Assembly (NCBI GenBank): GCA_902783835.1
Contig: CACZSN010000040.1
Coordinates: 1 to 64,000 of the forward strand
Direction of reading: 5' to 3'
From: an uncultured bacterium
GTDB taxonomy: Bacteria > Cyanobacteriota > Vampirovibrionia > Gastranaerophilales > Gastranaerophilaceae
Length of the DNA stretch: 64,000 nucleotides
Shown here: one piece after another, positions 61,158-64,000 of the stretch
Numbering within the stretch: the stretch's first letter is position 1
Layout of the letters: the number at the start of each line of letters is the position of its first letter
Made by a program: the position numbers and the translations under genes
The notes under the pieces: generated by a model
The model's database searches: none
What the model saw: only the letters and a program-made list of their open reading frames with translations
Told to the model about the DNA's origin: nothing

Positions 61158-62092
61158 AAAATGTCACCTTTTTTTAATCTTTTTCCGTTTGCAAAGTCGC
61201 AAGTACACATTTTGCCTTTGCTTTCGGGTTTTACTGTTTTAATCAAAATCGCTCTGTCCTTGCAGGCAACAGTCAAACCGTCTTTGTTTATGCAAAGAAT
61301 TTCGCCTTGTTTTGCATTGTTTAACGGCATATCACTTAAATTTGTTTCTAAAATTTGAATATTTTTTCCGTCACGGCACAAGTACGCATTTGGCCAAGGT
61401 TGTAGCCCTCTGACTTTGTTGTGAAATTCTACCGCAGTAAGGTTAAAATCGATTTGTCCGTCCTCCTTTGTGAATTTCGGAGCAAAGGTTACTTCGTCCT
61501 CATTTTGAGCAATTGAGGTTAATTCACCGTTATAAATCTTTTTTAATGTATCGTAAATCAACTCGGGGGATTTTTCCGAAATTGCTTGAACCAACTCAGG
61601 AACGGTCATATTTTCCGAAATTTGAATTTTATCTGTTTGACAAATATCGCCGGCATCCATTTTTTTGACGGTTTTCATTGTCGTAATGCCTGTTTCCTTG
61701 TCTCCGTTGATAATGCACCATTGGATAGGGTTTGCACCTCTGTATTTTGGCAAAAGTGATGCGTGAAGATTGATTGTGCAAAATTTTGGGATATCCAAAA
61801 CTTCTTGTGATAAAAGTTGCCCAAAAGCAAATGTCACAAAGAAATCCGGCTGCATTGATTTCAATTCTTCTATCATTTCGGGGGCTTTTGAAATTGACGG
61901 AGTTTGCAAAAATTTGATATCGTGATTTTTTGCGGCAATTTTTACGGGTGGTTCTTGAATTTTGCACCCTCTTCCTGCCGGTCTGTCAGGCATCGTAACG
62001 ATTGCTTGCACATCAATATCATCTTTATTTGCAAGATATTCCAAGGATTTTACCGCAATTTCCGGAGTTGCAAGAAAAACGACTTTTATCAT
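61154..62092 (-). CDS. fmt: methionyl-tRNA formyltransferase
   Basis: Fmt (312 aa) formylates initiator Met-tRNA using 10-formyltetrahydrofolate. Motifs are VVFLATPEIAVKSLEYL, TMPDRPAGRGCKIQEPPVK, CTINLHASLLPKYRGANPIQWCIINGDKETGITTM (catalytic N, H, D residues) and the C-terminal OB fold with GLQPWPNAYL. It starts in the def stop codon and is translationally coupled to it. Confidence 0.96.
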   Translation of the reverse strand: MIKVVFLATPEIAVKSLEYLANKDDIDVQAIVTMPDRPAGRGCKIQEPPVKIAAKNHDIKFLQTPSISKAPEMIEELKSMQPDFFVTFAFGQLLSQEVLDIPKFCTINLHASLLPKYRGANPIQWCIINGDKETGITTMKTVKKMDAGDICQTDKIQISENMTVPELVQAISEKSPELIYDTLKKIYNGELTSIAQNEDEVTFAPKFTKEDGQIDFNLTAVEFHNKVRGLQPWPNAYLCRDGKNIQILETNLSDMPLNNAKQGEILCINKDGLTVACKDRAILIKTVKPESKGKMCTCDFANGKRLKKGDIL

Positions 62093-62715
62093 TATTTTTC
62101 TTCCTCTTCAACATTTTCTTCATTTTCATCAACTTTATCGATAACCTTGTTGCCGTTTGCGATGATGACATCTTCCATTTCCGATTCATCGAGCAAGTAT
62201 TCAGGTTGAACGGGCGGTAGGCCTTTTTCGGCTAATTTTTCATCTGCATCAAATCTGTTTCTGACGTGGTCAATGAACATAATTCCGTCGAGGTGGTCAT
62301 ATTCATGTTGCAAAGCTCTTGCCAATAATTCTCCGTCTTTTCCTTCGATAATGAACGGTTTTCCGTGCATATCAAGTGCTTTGAATGTTACGTTTGCATA
62401 TCTTCTTACGTCCGTGAAAACTTCAGGAAAACTTAAACAACCTTCGCTGCAAGCAACAGGAGTATCTTTTTTGATAAGTTTCGGGTTGATTAAAACAATC
62501 GGATTGTATCTTTCGTTCGGATCGGAAACATCAATTACAAACATTCTCAAAAGCTCTCCGACTTGAACAGCAGCAAGACCTACACCTCGATTTGCGTACA
62601 TTGTATCAATCATATCTTCTGCCAAAATTTTAATTTTTTTTGAAACTTTTGAAATTTCTTTTGATTTTTGACGTAATATCGGGTCACCGTATTTTACAAT
62701 TTTTCTGATTGACAT
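62092..62715 (-). CDS. def: peptide deformylase with acidic C-terminal tail
   Basis: Def (207 aa) removes the formyl group from new proteins. Its three motifs are GVGLAAVQVG, EGCLSFPE (Cys ligand) and HEYDHLDGIMFID (HExxH-type, here HEYDH). After about residue 170 there is an acidic tail (DENEENVEEEEK), longer than usual. It is paired with fmt, as often. Upstream lies the wecA-like gene, 6 nt away. Confidence 0.96.
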   Translation of the reverse strand: MSIRKIVKYGDPILRQKSKEISKVSKKIKILAEDMIDTMYANRGVGLAAVQVGELLRMFVIDVSDPNERYNPIVLINPKLIKKDTPVACSEGCLSFPEVFTDVRRYANVTFKALDMHGKPFIIEGKDGELLARALQHEYDHLDGIMFIDHVRNRFDADEKLAEKGLPPVQPEYLLDESEMEDVIIANGNKVIDKVDENEENVEEEEK

Positions 62716-62721
62716 CTTTTC

Positions 62722-63756
62722 CTACTTTCTTGCTTGAAAATTCAAAATAAGCATTACAACTGCAAGTGCCATTGCATAAATAAAATATTTCATAATTGAA
62801 ACATTGATGCACAAAACACCGATTGCACCAAAAATAACCGATGCGACTGCAAGGATTAAAACAGTTTTATTTTGTGAAAATCCGGCATTTAAAAGTCTGT
62901 GGTGAATATGTGCCGCATCTGCCACAAACGGTGATTTTCCGCTCAAAATTCTTCTGCATGAAGCGAATGTAATATCTACAATCGGCACGGCAAGTACCAA
63001 AACAGGCACCCACATAGCAACAGATTCCGTTCTCATTACGCCGGTGATTGAAAGAGTTGCGAGCAAAAATCCCGAGAATAATGCTCCCGAGTCACCCATA
63101 AAGATTTTTGCAGGGTGAAAATTGTATGTTAAAAACGCAAGCATCGCACCCGCTAAAATAAATGCAATCAATGGACTTACCATTCCCGAAACGGATGTAC
63201 CCGCCGCAACTAAGCCTAAGGTTACCGCACTGATTGAAATGACTGAACCTGCCAGTCCGTCAATTCCGTCAATAAAATTAACTGCATTTGAAACTCCTAC
63301 AATCCAAGCAGTTGTTACAAACCACGATAAAAATCCCAAATGGAAAGACAATCCGAACGGAAGATAAACATCTTCGATTCTTATGCCTAAACAGTAGACT
63401 ATTGTTGCGATTGAAAGTTGTATAAATAACTTGAATTTTGCATCTAAACAATAAATATCATCTATTAAACCCAATAAAAACATCAATGAACTTCCGAGCA
63501 AAATGCCTGAAAGTAATGAACCGTAAGGGTAATAGCTTAAAAATACCAAAAATAAGAAAGTAAGCATTGTGCTGAGCCAAACCGCCACACCGCCCAATCT
63601 CGGTACGGGATGATCGTGAATTTTTCTTCCGCCGGGGTTGTCAACTAAGCCTTTTTTTTCTGAAAAATATATTACTCCTGGAACGATAAAAATCGCAGTC
63701 AAGAACGAGATTACCGCCCCTATGATATGTGCTTCCGATAACTGTAACAGTGTCAT
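62722..63756 (-). CDS. WecA/TagO-like undecaprenyl-phosphate GlcNAc-1-phosphate transferase
   Basis: This 344-aa protein has about 10 membrane segments and MraY/WecA family motifs: DNPGGRKIHDHPVPRLGG, LIDDIYCLDAKFKLFIQL (metal-binding DD), AVNFIDGIDGLAG and the C-terminal ADAAHIHHRLLNAG with HIHHR. The last is typical of WecA/TagO/WbpL rather than MraY. It attaches a sugar phosphate to the carrier lipid to begin O-antigen or teichoic-acid-like polymers. AAGGAAAT precedes the ATG. Confidence 0.92.
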   Translation of the reverse strand: MTLLQLSEAHIIGAVISFLTAIFIVPGVIYFSEKKGLVDNPGGRKIHDHPVPRLGGVAVWLSTMLTFLFLVFLSYYPYGSLLSGILLGSSLMFLLGLIDDIYCLDAKFKLFIQLSIATIVYCLGIRIEDVYLPFGLSFHLGFLSWFVTTAWIVGVSNAVNFIDGIDGLAGSVISISAVTLGLVAAGTSVSGMVSPLIAFILAGAMLAFLTYNFHPAKIFMGDSGALFSGFLLATLSITGVMRTESVAMWVPVLVLAVPIVDITFASCRRILSGKSPFVADAAHIHHRLLNAGFSQNKTVLILAVASVIFGAIGVLCINVSIMKYFIYAMALAVVMLILNFQARK

Positions 63757-63767
63757 TTTCTATTTCC

Positions 63768-64000
63768 TTAATATAACGGGTATTTGTCGCATAATTTTTT
63801 TGCTCTTGCTTTTAAGTTTTCAAGGGCAACTTCATTATCACACACGGTAATCGCAGATGCAATTATTTTGCCGACTTCAATCATGTCGTCTTCTTTAAAA
63901 CCTCTTGTCGTTACTGCAGGTGTACCGATTCTTACACCGCTTGTGATAAACGGACTTTGCGGGTCGTTCGGAACGGTATTTTTATTTGCCGTAATACCCA
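63768..64000 (-). CDS. glyA: serine hydroxymethyltransferase, C-terminal part (partial)
   Basis: The last 77 codons of a minus-strand gene continue beyond the window. They read [34 protein letters not shown], the conserved C-terminal stretch of GlyA, then [16 protein letters not shown] and CDKYPLY before TAA. GlyA makes glycine and methylene-tetrahydrofolate, which feeds the formyl-folate used by Fmt two genes downstream. The spacing to the wecA-like gene is 11 nt. Confidence 0.93.
   Translation of the reverse strand, partial: GITANKNTVPNDPQSPFITSGVRIGTPAVTTRGFKEDDMIEVGKIIASAITVCDNEVALENLKARAKKLCDKYPLY

Noticed and set aside
1-64000. CRISPR arrays, prophage, insertion sequences, rRNA
   Set aside because: No regularly spaced direct repeats, integrase, transposase, phage structural gene or rRNA sequence was recognised.

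Overview
The window is AT-rich and densely coded on both strands, with many genes touching or overlapping by 1-20 nt. It looks like a chromosomal segment of an anaerobic bacterium with a Gram-negative-type envelope: a Na+-pumping decarboxylase, ADP-forming acetyl-CoA synthetase, an MsbA-like exporter, NagZ, a prepilin-like protein and TPR proteins with signal peptides. Several families are shared with the cyanobacterial lineage (DUF512 radical SAM protein, DUF2993, GerMN protein). The overall style resembles the non-photosynthetic cyanobacterial relatives (Vampirovibrionia / Gastranaerophilales). That placement is inference; no rRNA or universal marker alignment was possible. No phage, insertion sequence, CRISPR array or rRNA was seen. 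One tRNA gene, tRNA-Leu(GAG), is present.

Layout. 1-2.5 kb: end of oadA and oadB, closed by a terminator. 2.5-2.9 kb: a 33-codon ORF between two terminators, then three copies of a 15-bp palindrome. 2.9-9.5 kb: metallo-hydrolase, RNase HIII, a GcvH-like protein lacking the lipoyl lysine, a GT-C-like membrane protein and uvrA. 9.5-18.5 kb is the most eroded part: a radical SAM gene split by an in-frame TAG, a PadR-DUF512 operon, a frameshifted SGNH-like gene, two intact SGNH-like paralogues and the relic of another, around a large ADP-forming acetyl-CoA synthetase gene. 18.5-32.4 kb: MsbA-like exporter with a uridine-kinase-like gene, mntP, a 569-aa calcium-binding-like protein, a U32 peptidase coupled to a tandem Clp_N-domain protein, and the nrnA-yihY-TPR-lipoprotein-YkgJ series. 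32.4-41.6 kb: two transporters, a signal-less 5'-nucleotidase-like enzyme, a four-gene operon (HAD phosphatase, class III aminotransferase, Cys-nucleophile hydrolase, small membrane protein), a prepilin-like gene and tRNA-Leu. 41.7-53.7 kb: spmA/spmB, rsmI with a STAS-like gene, a GH13-like plus nagZ pair, a Lys-rich secreted repeat protein, uppS-rdgB, and a TPR-dus-GIY-YIG series. 53.7-64 kb: a long minus-strand operon, in transcription order glyA, wecA-like, def, fmt, aroH, PurD-like ATP-grasp, ylxR, infB, rbfA, truB, DUF2993, GerMN and a HicB-like protein. It couples formyl-methionine metabolism and translation initiation with envelope functions.

The most interesting signals are: (1) seven genes whose start codon lies exactly 6 nt after a -10-like hexamer, the geometry of leaderless mRNAs, the clearest being the PadR gene behind a consensus TTGACA-17-TATAAT promoter; (2) a dispersed 15-bp palindrome, AACACTATTAGTGTT-like, found both between and inside genes; (3) family members that have lost or changed key residues (GcvH without lysine, a Clp_N array without ATPase, an esterase with GxCxG, a GH13-like protein with NQD for NHD); and (4) genes caught in decay, namely the TAG-split radical SAM gene and the SGNH array.
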